A stretch of DNA of 48,656 nt from Nitrosomonas sp. (GTDB lineage: Bacteria > Pseudomonadota > Gammaproteobacteria > Burkholderiales > Nitrosomonadaceae): contig JAJFJL010000123.1 of the NCBI GenBank assembly GCA_021774055.1, forward strand, positions 1 to 48,656, in the 5' to 3' direction. This document shows, one piece after another, positions 7,621-17,845 of the stretch. The translations under genes and the position numbers were made by a program. Position 1 is the first letter of the stretch. Each line of letters begins with the position of its first letter. Under the pieces are notes generated by a model. It was not told the origin of the DNA, did not search any database, and was given only the letters and a program-made list of their open reading frames with translations.

Positions 7621-9108
7621 TTATTTTAACGAGTTAATAACTGATTTACGGATATCATATTCCTGTCCTTGATTGACAATTGTGAAATCTAAGTTATCTG
7701 GGTTTAAATAATTTAGCCCCTGTTCTTTTCCAGCGGCAAGAAAATCATTAATTGCTAGGCTATAAGTTTTATTAGCATCAATCTGGCTGCCATTAATACG
7801 CCAAGAACCATTATCATATCGAGTGTTAGCTGATTGTAGATAACCACCAGAACCTTTGTTTTTTAACCCCTGGTTAAGAACTTTTATCAACAAACTGCCT
7901 TTAATCTCGGCTAATTGAATATCGCCACCAAAAGGTAATACCCGGATAATATCGTAAACAGTTATTTTTCCTGCAGGTAAAATATCATCAATCCGAATTG
8001 AGCCACTGTTGTACAAAGAAAGTTCTGCTTCAGGGTATGGAGTCAACATGCTATTAGCGATCAATTCAGTTAAATTTGTTTGGCCATTTCGCACGCTTGA
8101 TTCCAAACCATCTAGTGCAACGCTAGTTGTGGTAATCACTTCTTCAGGTTGGAAGCCTTGTTTACGGAAAGCATCAAAAGCAATTGTTACCCATTGATCG
8201 ACAACTTTTTTTACCGCACTATCTTCAGCTAGTTTGTCATTAATAGGCACAAAAGTAGGTTTAATTTCTGTCTGGCCGGTTACTGGGTCATAATAAAGAT
8301 CAACAACATAAACTGAACGGACATTGGCATCCCCTTTAAGCAGCGGTGCAAAATTGCCACGCCAGCGTTGATAGTTAATATGTTCATGCCCTCCAAGCAA
8401 TAATCCAACCTGTGGATATTCTTGCAGTAAGGCAACATCATCTTTAATCGCTTGATGCGTTAAAGCGATAATAAAATCAGTCTTGTCTGCCAGCTGTGCT
8501 ACTTGTTCGCCAGCTGTAGCCAGCGGATCCGTGTAACGTACATAATCAGGTTTATTTACCGAAAGGGTTAATCCAAACATACCAAGATTAAATGTCTGTC
8601 CACTTTTTTTATCAACAATCGGAATAATAATATTTTCTTTAACACCAGTATGACGTTGCCCGTTAATATCAAATACATTACTGGAAACCCAAGTAAATTC
8701 AACTTCCTGCATACGTTGATTAAACTGTGCTTCCTTCAGGTCAAATTCATGATTCCCAAAAGTTGCATAATCTAATTTAAAATGATTCAGCACATCAACC
8801 ATTTGTCTGCCAGCTAAGCGGTCACCGTTATACTTTGCGGTGCCAATTGCCGAAGGGCTAAAAAGGTCACCACCAAGAGTTGTGATGGTATTAGGGTTAC
8901 GTGTTAACAATTGATTGCGTAATGTCGCTACCCGCGCAATCCCCCCTTCTTTGCCACCACTAACGGGGGTGATTTCATAAATATCATTGAAATGAATAAT
9001 CGTGACATGAATCCTAGCGTCATCTACAACTGGAATTGTAGTTGTAGAATATACGCTCAGTGAAACCATCAAACATAATGCCAACAGTAAGAAAATTAAT
9101 TTTTTCAT
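7621..9108 (-). CDS. periplasmic 5'-nucleotidase / UshA-like metallophosphatase
   Basis: 495 residues with a signal peptide (KKLIFLLLALCLMVSLSVYS). The N-terminal calcineurin-like metallophosphatase domain shows IIHFNDIYEI, LGGDLFSPS, FGNHEFDL and LLGGHEHINY, the dimetal ligands. The C-terminal 5'-nucleotidase domain (about 310-480) binds the nucleotide and has LYNSGSIRID and ILPFGGD-like RVLPFGGDIQ. It likely hydrolyses nucleoside 5'-phosphates in the periplasm for phosphate or nucleoside recovery; specificity (UDP-sugar, AMP) cannot be told. It converges with murJ. GAAAA-rich Shine-Dalgarno upstream of ATG is moderate. Confidence 0.88.
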   Translation of the reverse strand: MKKLIFLLLALCLMVSLSVYSTTTIPVVDDARIHVTIIHFNDIYEITPVSGGKEGGIARVATLRNQLLTRNPNTITTLGGDLFSPSAIGTAKYNGDRLAGRQMVDVLNHFKLDYATFGNHEFDLKEAQFNQRMQEVEFTWVSSNVFDINGQRHTGVKENIIIPIVDKKSGQTFNLGMFGLTLSVNKPDYVRYTDPLATAGEQVAQLADKTDFIIALTHQAIKDDVALLQEYPQVGLLLGGHEHINYQRWRGNFAPLLKGDANVRSVYVVDLYYDPVTGQTEIKPTFVPINDKLAEDSAVKKVVDQWVTIAFDAFRKQGFQPEEVITTTSVALDGLESSVRNGQTNLTELIANSMLTPYPEAELSLYNSGSIRIDDILPAGKITVYDIIRVLPFGGDIQLAEIKGSLLIKVLNQGLKNKGSGGYLQSANTRYDNGSWRINGSQIDANKTYSLAINDFLAAGKEQGLNYLNPDNLDFTIVNQGQEYDIRKSVINSLK

Positions 9109-9161
9109 GATATTTTCCTTTGGTTAAACGATTCTAGCTTAAATTTAGATTATTTATCCAT

Positions 9162-9233
9162 CGTCATTCCTGCATGTTTTTAGCTGTAATCCAAGCTGAT
9201 GTGGATTCCTACTAAAAACATGCAGGAATGACG
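9162..9233. repeat. REP-like inverted repeat (CGTCATTCCTGCATG type)
   Basis: A perfect 21-bp inverted repeat: CGTCATTCCTGCATGTTTTTA at 9162-9182 pairs with 9213-9233 around a 30-base loop. This resembles the widespread GTCATTCC...GGAATGAC repeats in proteobacterial intergenic regions. It sits in the divergent region between the 5'-nucleotidase and DUF2782 genes. Confidence 0.7.
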
Positions 9234-9399
9234 GGTGGTGTGTTTCATAACAGCTGTGTTTTGCACTGTTTCAATATAATATTTTGTTTTTTAAAAAATG
9301 TAAGTCGAATATTAATGGGTACCAATAATACCTATAGCGTAAAAACGCTGCCCATAAATGCTATTTCAGTTAAAATGCCAGGAAACCTAACCAACGGAA

Positions 9400-9765
9400 A
9401 TGATTATGCTTCGAATATTGCTTATTGTGCTATTAAGCTTTGCTTTATCGGTAATGGCTGAACCTGATCAACCTGATGATTTAATGCCGTTGCCAGAATT
9501 AGATGAGCCACCACCATTACCCCCTGAACTTGAATTAGAACTTGAGCTAGACCCAGATTTAGAACCTCAAATCACAATTATTAAGCAAGGAGAAGATACA
9601 GTTGAGGAGTATCGTCTTAATGGTGAACTATATATGATCAAGGTTATTCCTCGTGTCGGTCTGCCATACTATTTGGTTAAAAATAGAGGTTATGGGGCGG
9701 ATATCCATAGAGGGGATCCTGGCAGCAATATTAGCGTACCTATGTGGAAAATCTTAGAATTTTAA
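9400..9765 (+). CDS. DUF2782 family periplasmic protein
   Basis: 121 residues. A signal peptide (LRILLIVLLSFALSVMA) precedes an acidic Pro/Glu-rich stretch (PELDEPPPLPPELELELELD) and a C-terminal domain with VEEYRLNGELYMIKVIP and PYYLV, the pattern of DUF2782. The function is unknown. In betaproteobacteria this family is commonly encoded beside thrB and polA, and thrB follows here at 138 bases. The track starts at ATG 9400; a second in-frame Met follows two codons later (ATGATTATGCTTCG), and either could be used. Confidence 0.75.
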   Translation: MIMLRILLIVLLSFALSVMAEPDQPDDLMPLPELDEPPPLPPELELELELDPDLEPQITIIKQGEDTVEEYRLNGELYMIKVIPRVGLPYYLVKNRGYGADIHRGDPGSNISVPMWKILEF

Positions 9766-9903
9766 TTCCTAGCAAACTTCTACAAATCTGTAATATCATG
9801 TGATAATCAATGAATTAATTCTTATTCGGGAATGAAAAGCAAACTAAATTTCATTCTCAGCCTAAAATAGCTGGCAATCTATTTACTTTCCTTCTTTTTA
9901 ATC

Positions 9904-10854
9904 ATGTCTGTTTTTACGTCTGTTTCTACAAATCAACTTTCTGCTTGGCTACACAATTATTCACTTGGTGATCTAATTGATCTGCGAGGTATTTCATCTG
10001 GAATTGAAAATACTAACTATTTTGTTTTTACAACTAAAGGTAAATACGTCCTAACTCTGTTTGAAAAACTACAAGCAGAAGAGCTACCTTTTTACCTAAA
10101 TCTAATGGCCCATTTATCATCCAATGATATCTCTTGCCCTAAACCAATTCCTACATTAGATAATAAATTACTTGGTGAGTTAAATAATAAACCAGCAAGC
10201 ATTGTTACATGTTTGCCCGGAGTTTCGTTAACACACCCCACTGCAAATAAGTGTGCCAAATTAGGGGAAACACTAGCAAGAATGCATTTATCTGGGCTAT
10301 CTTACCCTGATAAAATAGACAACCCTCGTGGATTAAAATGGCAGCAATCTAACGTACCTGAAATTCTACCTTTTATCTCTGCAGAAGAACAAAAATTACT
10401 TCAACAAGAACTACAATTCCAAGCTTTATTTCAAACTGATGTATTACCACATGGGATCATTCACGCCGACCTATTTTTAGATAATGTATTATTTGATGGT
10501 GATGAAATTGGTGGCATCATTGATTTTTATTTCGCTTGTCATGATAGCTTATTGTATGACCTGGCGATTGTTGTCAATGACTGGTGTATTACTGAAGATA
10601 AGATGTTAGAAACAGCACGCGTAGGTGCTCTACTGCAAGCTTATCATCAAGTTCGCCCATTAACCGCAGTAGAACATCAAGCCTGGCCAACAATGCTGCG
10701 TGCCGGCGCATTACGTTTTTGGTTATCACGCTTAATTGATTATCATATTCCTCGTCCTGGGGAGCTAACATATGCCAAAGATCCTGTGCATTTTAGAGAG
10801 ATCCTTAGAAATCATGTAACAAACCAATATGAACTTATGCGTCTTTGGGTCTAG
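9904..10854 (+). CDS. thrB: homoserine kinase (ThrB, aminoglycoside-phosphotransferase fold)
   Basis: 316 residues of the type II homoserine kinase found in many beta- and gammaproteobacteria, unrelated to the GHMP kinase of E. coli. Signs are [15 protein letters not shown] at the start, KYVLTLFE with the ATP lysine, the Brenner-type [13 protein letters not shown] and GGIIDFYFA. It phosphorylates homoserine to O-phosphohomoserine in threonine synthesis. Flanked by DUF2782 and the BPSS1780-family gene, the usual company of this enzyme in betaproteobacteria. Confidence 0.9.
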   Translation: MSVFTSVSTNQLSAWLHNYSLGDLIDLRGISSGIENTNYFVFTTKGKYVLTLFEKLQAEELPFYLNLMAHLSSNDISCPKPIPTLDNKLLGELNNKPASIVTCLPGVSLTHPTANKCAKLGETLARMHLSGLSYPDKIDNPRGLKWQQSNVPEILPFISAEEQKLLQQELQFQALFQTDVLPHGIIHADLFLDNVLFDGDEIGGIIDFYFACHDSLLYDLAIVVNDWCITEDKMLETARVGALLQAYHQVRPLTAVEHQAWPTMLRAGALRFWLSRLIDYHIPRPGELTYAKDPVHFREILRNHVTNQYELMRLWV

Positions 10855-11069
10855 TCAAAATCAGGCCCGCGTTAATATATAAAACGTACCTTCAGGTTAC
10901 GCAAAACTACCAGCATAACTGGCTATACTGAAGATTTTGTGATTGAATATCACACAAAGATAACCTGGATTATTCCCTGAACCAACTACGAAACACATAT
11001 GAAATAACTTTAAAGCTAGTTGCTCAAGTTACTTTATATATGTTCTCAAAGTCTAACTGGAGACAAAAA

Positions 11070-12014
11070 ATGGAATTTCGGAAAGTTAAAGCCAAAAATG
11101 GCTGGCAATGGATTATCAGCGGATTTTATCAATTTCGCAGTACGCCGTTAGGGTGGATCATATTAGTATTCACGCTACTTATGATTGCATTAACGCTGGC
11201 GTTAGTGCCATTGATGGGGCAATTTATTTTCACTCTTATTTCGCCAGTATTCCTTGCTGGAATTATGATGGGATGTCGCGATATGGAACAAGGTAAGCGC
11301 CTACAAATGTCACATTTGTTTGCCGCTTTTAAAACTAAGAATGTCGCATCATTAATTACCATTGGCGGTATTTATTTAATCGGCCAAGTATTAATTGTTG
11401 GTGTTGTCATGATGATTGGTGGCGCAGTAATGACCGACATGCTGTTTTATGGTAAACGTGTTGATGAAAGTGAGTTAATGGCGGTTATGGATAATATGCT
11501 AAGCGCCACATTAGTTGCACTATTGCTCTCTCTACCATTGATGATGGCTGCATGGTTTTCACCGCTTCTAGTAGCCTTTCACGATATGCCTCCGGTCTTG
11601 GCGATGAAACGAAGTTTCTATGCTTGCCTAAGAAATTTCATCCCGTTTCAATTATATGGCTTTACCTTAATAATCTTAGCTGTACTTGCTTCACTACCTT
11701 GGGGACTAGGTTTAATCATATTGATTCCTACTATTTTCACTTCAATTTATGCAAGCTACAAAGATATCTTTCTGTCTGAAACAATTACTATTAAGGAAGA
11801 GAATCCTGAGGTTAGCTATCCTAAAGATGTAGTATGGGCCAATAAAGAAGAAGAGCAGCAGCCGGCCACATCAACTGATACCAACAAAGTTAAGTGCGCT
11901 CACTGTGACACACTAATTGCCAAAATTGATGCTATAGATGACAAAGGAAACTATTTTTGTAGCGATGAACATCGACAACAATATCAACCATCAACTGAAA
12001 ACAACGAGAAGTAG
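11070..12014 (+). CDS. BPSS1780-family membrane protein with C-terminal zinc-ribbon-like tail
   Basis: I start at ATG 11070 (314 residues), not 11040 as in the ORF track: TGGAGA sits seven bases upstream and the family normally opens MxFRKVxAxxGWQWI. The first 250 residues have about six hydrophobic segments (LGWIILVFTLLMIALTLAL and others), as in BPSS1780-family proteins of unknown function. After a polar linker, residues 266-300 carry CAHCDTLI...YFCSDEHRQQY, a Cys-x2-Cys...Cys-x3-His pattern like the small PP0621-type proteins. This looks like a fusion or a late addition and may bind zinc in the cytoplasm. It follows thrB and precedes the ankyrin gene by nine bases, so those two are probably co-transcribed. 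Confidence 0.75.
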   Translation: MEFRKVKAKNGWQWIISGFYQFRSTPLGWIILVFTLLMIALTLALVPLMGQFIFTLISPVFLAGIMMGCRDMEQGKRLQMSHLFAAFKTKNVASLITIGGIYLIGQVLIVGVVMMIGGAVMTDMLFYGKRVDESELMAVMDNMLSATLVALLLSLPLMMAAWFSPLLVAFHDMPPVLAMKRSFYACLRNFIPFQLYGFTLIILAVLASLPWGLGLIILIPTIFTSIYASYKDIFLSETITIKEENPEVSYPKDVVWANKEEEQQPATSTDTNKVKCAHCDTLIAKIDAIDDKGNYFCSDEHRQQYQPSTENNEK

Positions 12015-12023
12015 GACATAATA

Positions 12024-13187
12024 ATGCTACAAACAAAAACGCAAGTTAACTATACCCGACCATTCATACTACTTGCCATAATAGCGTTGCTATCATTAAC
12101 GTTAGTATCCAATAGCCTTGCTAACGATGAAATTGAGTTTTTTAAATCAGCTTTTTCAGGTAAGCCAGAGACAATCAATCAACTATTAGAAAAAGGTCTT
12201 GATCCTGATCTACAAAATGAGGAAGGTTTCACTGTATTAATTGTCGCAGCTCAATTTGGTCATACAGATATTGCTAATATTTTGCTAGAAAAAAATGCTA
12301 ATCCTGATTTGCAAAATGAAGGTGGCACGACAGCGCTTATTGTCGCAGCTAAAAATGGTCATACAACAACTGTTGCAGCGTTATTGGAAAAAAATGCTAA
12401 CGTCAATCTGCAAACTAATGATGGTATTAGTGCATTAATGGTTGCCGCGATGAGCGAGCACACCATGATTGTTGATGCTTTATTAGAAAAAGGTGCAGAT
12501 ACCAATCTGCAAACTAAAGATGATGTCACCGCACTAATGGTTGCATCCTTAGGTGGCCATACTGCAATAGTTGAAAAATTACTAGTAAAAGATACTAATA
12601 TCAATACGCAAGCCAAAGATAAAACAAGCGCTTTATATATGGCCGCCCAGAACGGGCATGCTGACATTGTTGAGGCATTATTGGCAAACGGTGCTACCAC
12701 AGATATTAGGGCAATCAATGGTAATAGTGCATTATATATTGCGGTTCAAAACGGGCATATAGAAGCAACCAAGGCATTATTAAACAAAGATATAAATGTT
12801 GATTTGCAAGATAAGAATGAAGCTAGCCCATTAATTCTTGCGGCCCTATATGGTTATAACGAAATTATTGATGTGCTTTTAGATAAAGGAGCCTACGTTG
12901 ATTTACAAGCAAGAAATGGTTTTACCGCACTGATATTAGCTGCTCAAGGTGGTCATACCGCTATTGTTAATAGTTTGCTAGAAAAAAATGCCAGTATTGA
13001 CTTGCAAAATAATGATGGCATTACTGCGCTAATGTGGGCGGCGTTACATAGTCATGAAGATACTGTTGCATTACTATTAGAAAAAGGTGCTGATCCAACA
13101 ATATTAAGTGAAAGTGACAAGACTGCTTTAGATATTGCAAAAGATCCAGGGATTGTTAAATTGCTGGAAGCTGCTATAAAGAAATAA
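12024..13187 (+). CDS. secreted ankyrin-repeat protein
   Basis: 387 residues. Residues 1-35 form a signal peptide or N-terminal anchor (PFILLAIIALLSLTLVSNSLA). The rest is ten to eleven 33-residue ankyrin repeats, for example DGISALMVAA...EHTMIVDALLEKGAD and NGFTALILAAQGGHTAIV, up to a C-terminal cap. Ankyrin repeats bind proteins; a periplasmic or exported scaffold is the simplest reading. Its gene overlaps no other and follows the BPSS1780-family gene by nine bases. In related genomes polA is the usual downstream gene of this locus; it is not here. There is no signature of an enzyme. Confidence 0.85.
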   Translation: MLQTKTQVNYTRPFILLAIIALLSLTLVSNSLANDEIEFFKSAFSGKPETINQLLEKGLDPDLQNEEGFTVLIVAAQFGHTDIANILLEKNANPDLQNEGGTTALIVAAKNGHTTTVAALLEKNANVNLQTNDGISALMVAAMSEHTMIVDALLEKGADTNLQTKDDVTALMVASLGGHTAIVEKLLVKDTNINTQAKDKTSALYMAAQNGHADIVEALLANGATTDIRAINGNSALYIAVQNGHIEATKALLNKDINVDLQDKNEASPLILAALYGYNEIIDVLLDKGAYVDLQARNGFTALILAAQGGHTAIVNSLLEKNASIDLQNNDGITALMWAALHSHEDTVALLLEKGADPTILSESDKTALDIAKDPGIVKLLEAAIKK

Positions 13188-13195
13188 AAAAACAT

Positions 13196-13258
13196 AAATG
13201 GCCATACATATAATCTACAGCAAGTAATTACGCACAGGGCGTGTATGGCCATTTTTTG
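13196..13258 (+). terminator. Rho-independent-like terminator after the ankyrin gene
   Basis: AAATGGCCATAC (13196-13207) pairs with GTATGGCCATTT (13243-13254) and is followed by a run of T. The 35-base loop is long and contains its own CGCACAGGGCGTG inner hairpin. It lies right after the stop codon at 13187. Confidence 0.5.
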
Positions 13259-13280
13259 CAAGATCTAAGAAATACAATGA

Positions 13281-13450
13281 CTAGTATCTTGCACACGCTA
13301 AATAACTAGGAAAATCTGTGGCAAGAATTGCCGATAATTGTGTTGAAGAAACTTGACGTATACTCAATATGCCTGCGTTTCTTTGCCTTGTTCTCGACGA
13401 CTCTTGCAACTCCCCATATTTTCCTGGTTATTTAGCGCACAAGATACTAG
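13281..13450. repeat. family C MITE copy 2
   Basis: 170 bases bounded by CTAG, with ends CTAGTATCTTGCACACGC and GCGCACAAGATACTAG. The interior is the reverse complement of copy 1 (7260-7426), including the GTCGAGAACAAGG and TTGCCGATAA segments. No ORF. Confidence 0.8.
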
Positions 13451-13576
13451 AGAGCTTATTAGCTTGATTAGGCAATAAGAAATTCTTTGTTGGCATTATT
13501 AATATTTGGTAAAAGTGACTAACAGCCAAGCTATCTCGACTTAAATTGGTAACCAGCAAGTATAGTTTAAAAGCTG

Positions 13577-14032
13577 TTATTGTTCTTTGGCCAGTGATAA
13601 TACTTTACGTATCGTTTCCAAGGAAAAACCTCGGTTAATTAAAAATCGTGTTTGTTTGTTACGTGTTTTAATATCAATAGGTAAGTTGCCAAATTTTTTT
13701 TGCCATACAGCATAGGCTGCATCTAATTCTGTTTCTTTAAGTTCAGGCAATATCGCATCAATAATATGCCCATCAATACCTTTTTCTTTTAATTCATATA
13801 CGATGCGTTGGTGACCAAACTTGCATCGACGGTTTCGTATTGTTTGTTCTACTACACGCTGAGCTGACAAATAACCCTGTTGCTCTAATTTATCTAATAC
13901 CGCTGGTAATTCTTCTACAATTGATGTTGTTGAGCTAACCATCAACTTTTTTGCTAACTCTTTGCGAGAATATTCCCGTCGTGCCAGATAATTTAAAGCG
14001 CGTGTCGTTAGAGTGGCTTCAGTTGTTGTCAC
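13577..14032 (-). CDS. recX: RecX, RecA-inhibiting regulatory protein
   Basis: 151 residues, normal for RecX. It has the typical N-terminal [19 protein letters not shown] helix pair and later [19 protein letters not shown] and [16 protein letters not shown]. RecX binds RecA filaments and limits recombinase activity. The start is GTG (14030-14032), whose GTGA overlaps the recA stop codon TGA (14029-14031), so translation is probably coupled to recA. Confidence 0.9.
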   Translation of the reverse strand: MTTTEATLTTRALNYLARREYSRKELAKKLMVSSTTSIVEELPAVLDKLEQQGYLSAQRVVEQTIRNRRCKFGHQRIVYELKEKGIDGHIIDAILPELKETELDAAYAVWQKKFGNLPIDIKTRNKQTRFLINRGFSLETIRKVLSLAKEQ

Positions 14033-15066
14033 TGTGTTTTCTTAGTTTTATCGTCTTTAGTAGTTTTAGCCTGGTCATCGATACCAACTGCGTCACGAAT
14101 TTTTTGTTCAATTTCTTGTGCCATTTTTGCATGTGTTTTTAGGTATTCGCGCACATTATCTTTTCCCTGGCCAATCTTTTCTCCTTTATACGCATACCAG
14201 GCACCTGATTTATCAATTAATTTATGTAACACACCAAGTTCTATGATCTCGCTTTCGCGAGAAATACCTTCACCATAGAGGATATCAAATTCAGCTTTTT
14301 TGAATGGTGGCGCAACTTTATTTTTAACAACTTTTACCCTAGTTTCATTGCCAATTATCTCGTCACCTTTTTTAATTGATCCGGTACGACGAATATCTAA
14401 ACGAACTGAAGCATAAAATTTTAGTGCATTGCCACCGGTTGTAGTCTCAGGATTACCAAACATGACACCAATTTTCATACGTATTTGGTTAATAAATATC
14501 ACCATGGTATTACTACGTTTAATATTCGCGGTTAACTTACGTAACGCCTGCGACATTAGTCTTGCGTGTAGCCCCATTTGTGGGTCACCCATCTCACCTT
14601 CAATTTCCGCGCGAGGTGTTAGTGCAGCAACAGAGTCAATTACTACTACATCAATTGAGCTAGAGCGAACTAACATGTCAGTAATTTCTAATGCTTGTTC
14701 GCCGTTGTCTGGCTGAGAAATTAATAATTCTTGCACGTTAACACCAATTTTCTGGGCATATTGTGGGTCCAGCGCGTGTTCTGCATCTATAAACGCGGCA
14801 GTACCTCCTATCTTTTGCATTTCTGCAATAACTTGTAGCGTAAGTGTTGTTTTGCCTGATGACTCAGGTCCGTAAATTTCAATCACACGTCCTCTAGGCA
14901 GTCCACCAACACCTAATGCAATATCAAGCCCTAACGATCCAGTAGAAACAACTTGAATATCATTGGCAACATCATTCGCACCAAGGCGCATAATTGAGCC
15001 TTTGCCGAATTGTTTTTCAATTTGAGAAAGGGCTGCGGTTAATGCTTTACTTCTGTTTTCATCCAT
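14029..15066 (-). CDS. recA: RecA recombinase
   Basis: 345 residues. [10 protein letters not shown] is the Walker A motif; the [18 protein letters not shown] and [10 protein letters not shown] blocks, and the L2 loop [19 protein letters not shown] are all intact. It catalyses strand exchange and SOS signalling. The C-terminal tail is lysine/aspartate-rich ([11 protein letters not shown]). The N-terminus [15 protein letters not shown] is close to that of betaproteobacterial RecA as I recall it. I searched the divergent region by eye for a CTG-N10-CAG LexA box and did not find a clear one. Confidence 0.97.
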   Translation of the reverse strand: MDENRSKALTAALSQIEKQFGKGSIMRLGANDVANDIQVVSTGSLGLDIALGVGGLPRGRVIEIYGPESSGKTTLTLQVIAEMQKIGGTAAFIDAEHALDPQYAQKIGVNVQELLISQPDNGEQALEITDMLVRSSSIDVVVIDSVAALTPRAEIEGEMGDPQMGLHARLMSQALRKLTANIKRSNTMVIFINQIRMKIGVMFGNPETTTGGNALKFYASVRLDIRRTGSIKKGDEIIGNETRVKVVKNKVAPPFKKAEFDILYGEGISRESEIIELGVLHKLIDKSGAWYAYKGEKIGQGKDNVREYLKTHAKMAQEIEQKIRDAVGIDDQAKTTKDDKTKKTQ

Positions 15067-16120
<1,054 letters not shown>

Positions 16121-16222
16121 ATGTAAATGGTATAGAAGATTCAGATGGCAGTTTATCACCTTGAATTTAAAAGTAATACAGTTATTATATTGATAGTAAC
16201 TTAATCAATAAGGAGAAGAAAT

Positions 16223-17482
16223 ATGGCAGGAAAAAATGCATTTTATGCGCAATCAGGCGGTGTTACCGCAGTTATTAATGCCTCTGCGGCAGGCATTATA
16301 GAAACAGCACGTAAGAATTCAGACAAAATAGCTAAAGTATATGCTGGTCGTAATGGTATTATCGGCGCCCTTACTGAGGATTTGATTGATACTAGCGAAG
16401 ATTCTGCTGCAGCAATTAGTGCATTACGCCATACTCCATCCGGTGGTTTTGGTTCTTGTCGTTATAAGTTAAAGGGGATTGAACAAAATCGGCGTGAGTA
16501 TGAACGCTTGATAGAAGTGTTTAAAGCACATGATATTGGTTATTTTTTCTACAATGGCGGTGGTGATTCTGCTGACACTTGTCTTAAAGTATCACAAATA
16601 TCTGATACCCTCGGTTATCCAATTCAGGCTATACATGTGCCAAAAACAGTTGATAATGATTTGCCGATAACAGATTGTTGTCCAGGTTTTGGTTCGGTAG
16701 CAAAATATATTGCAGTTTCTACTCGTGAAGCAAGCTTTGATGTGGCGAGTATGTCAAAAACTTCAACAAAAGTTTTCGTTCTTGAAGTGATGGGTCGTCA
16801 TGCCGGATGGATTGCAGCAGCTGGTGGCTTGGCTTCTAGTAAGGATTGTGAAATTCCTATTGTTATTCTGTTTCCTGAAATAACTTTTAATAAAGAAAAA
16901 TTCTTGGCTAAAGTAGATGGCTATGTCAAGAAGTATGGTTATTGTTCAGTTGTTGTCTCGGAAGGTGTTCAGGGAGAGGACGGTAAATTTCTTGCAGATC
17001 AGGGACTACGTGACGCTTTTGGGCATGCTCAATTAGGTGGAGTTGCGCCGGTTGTGGCAAATATTGTCAAGGATGGTTTAGGGCTTAAATATCACTGGAG
17101 TGTAGCAGATTATCTGCAGCGTGCTGCGCGTCATATTGCTTCAAAAACAGATGTGGAACAGGCTTATGCTATGGGTGAAGCTGCTGTTGAATTTGCTGTT
17201 GCTGGGCATAATTCAGTGATGCCAACAATAGATCGTCAATCTAATTCTCCATACAGTTGGAAAGTTGGTATGGCTAAGCTTTCCGATGTTGCCAATGTTG
17301 AAAAAATGATGCCTGAGAATTTTATTTCAGAGGATGGTTTCGGCATCACCGATGCTTGTCGTGAGTATCTTGCGCCACTTATTGCAGGTGAAGATTACCC
17401 TCCGTATAAGGATGGGTTACCTGATTATGTGCGACTGAAGAATGTAGCCGTTGGTAAAAAACTGGATGATTTTAAGTTATAA
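16223..17482 (+). CDS. pfp: pyrophosphate-dependent 6-phosphofructokinase
   Basis: 419 residues. The active-site loop NGGGDSADT has Asp where ATP-dependent enzymes have Gly (GGDGS), marking PPi use. PKTVDNDLP and MGRHAGWIA are the fructose-6-phosphate-binding motifs. The PPi enzyme is reversible and works both in glycolysis and gluconeogenesis, so it saves ATP. The gene has a strong AAGGAG Shine-Dalgarno (16211-16216) upstream of ATG 16223. Its neighbours adk and hppA also handle AMP/PPi. A family A repeat separates it from hppA. Confidence 0.93.
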   Translation: MAGKNAFYAQSGGVTAVINASAAGIIETARKNSDKIAKVYAGRNGIIGALTEDLIDTSEDSAAAISALRHTPSGGFGSCRYKLKGIEQNRREYERLIEVFKAHDIGYFFYNGGGDSADTCLKVSQISDTLGYPIQAIHVPKTVDNDLPITDCCPGFGSVAKYIAVSTREASFDVASMSKTSTKVFVLEVMGRHAGWIAAAGGLASSKDCEIPIVILFPEITFNKEKFLAKVDGYVKKYGYCSVVVSEGVQGEDGKFLADQGLRDAFGHAQLGGVAPVVANIVKDGLGLKYHWSVADYLQRAARHIASKTDVEQAYAMGEAAVEFAVAGHNSVMPTIDRQSNSPYSWKVGMAKLSDVANVEKMMPENFISEDGFGITDACREYLAPLIAGEDYPPYKDGLPDYVRLKNVAVGKKLDDFKL

Positions 17483-17845
17483 CCAGCAGATATCTAGGTA
17501 ATATTAAGTTAATAGTAAGATGTATAAAATATGTCGCTAAATTTGGAGTTTTGTTTCATTCGCATATAGAATAACAGCTTGTTGTATTTTAGTTTTTAAC
17601 CTAGATCATGCAAGTGATCATGCATATAGTGTGTAACAAATTGTTCCATAGAGTGAATTTTATTCTGTATGGAATACTCGTTGATATTTCTAAAGAATAA
17701 AGTTTGCTATATGGAACAATCTGTTGTGCAAAATGTGTATGATCACTTGCAGTGATCTAGGTTTAGTAACGTATTCAATGTGGAATTATTTTAGGCCAGA
17801 ATTTCACATGTGTTTTCGGTGGTCTGACTTTAATTGGAGTTTTTT
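17483..17845. other. intergenic region between pfp and hppA with family A copy
   Basis: Contains the 162-bp family A element at 17600-17761. The remaining bases hold no gene. Confidence 0.5.
17599..17762. repeat. family A palindromic element, long form
   Basis: Ends ACCTAGATCATGCAAGTG and CACTTGCAGTGATCTAGGT are inverted. TTA flanks the element on both sides (17596-17598 and 17763-17765), consistent with a 3-bp target duplication. The interior (TTGTTCCAT..., AAGAATAAAG, ATGGAACAATCTG) corresponds in opposite orientation to the long copy at 44011-44171. Confidence 0.8.

Noticed and set aside
9228-9461. ORF 9228-9461
   Set aside because: It begins in the REP-like repeat and overlaps the better supported DUF2782 gene; its composition is not protein-like.
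11040-11069. ATG 11040 as start of the BPSS1780-family gene
   Set aside because: No Shine-Dalgarno; ATG 11070 has one and matches the family N-terminus.
12359-12718. Antisense ORF in the ankyrin gene
   Set aside because: Shadow of the repetitive reading frame on the plus strand.
17834-17845. TTG start of hppA in the ORF track
   Set aside because: It overlaps the GGAG Shine-Dalgarno of the ATG at 17846.
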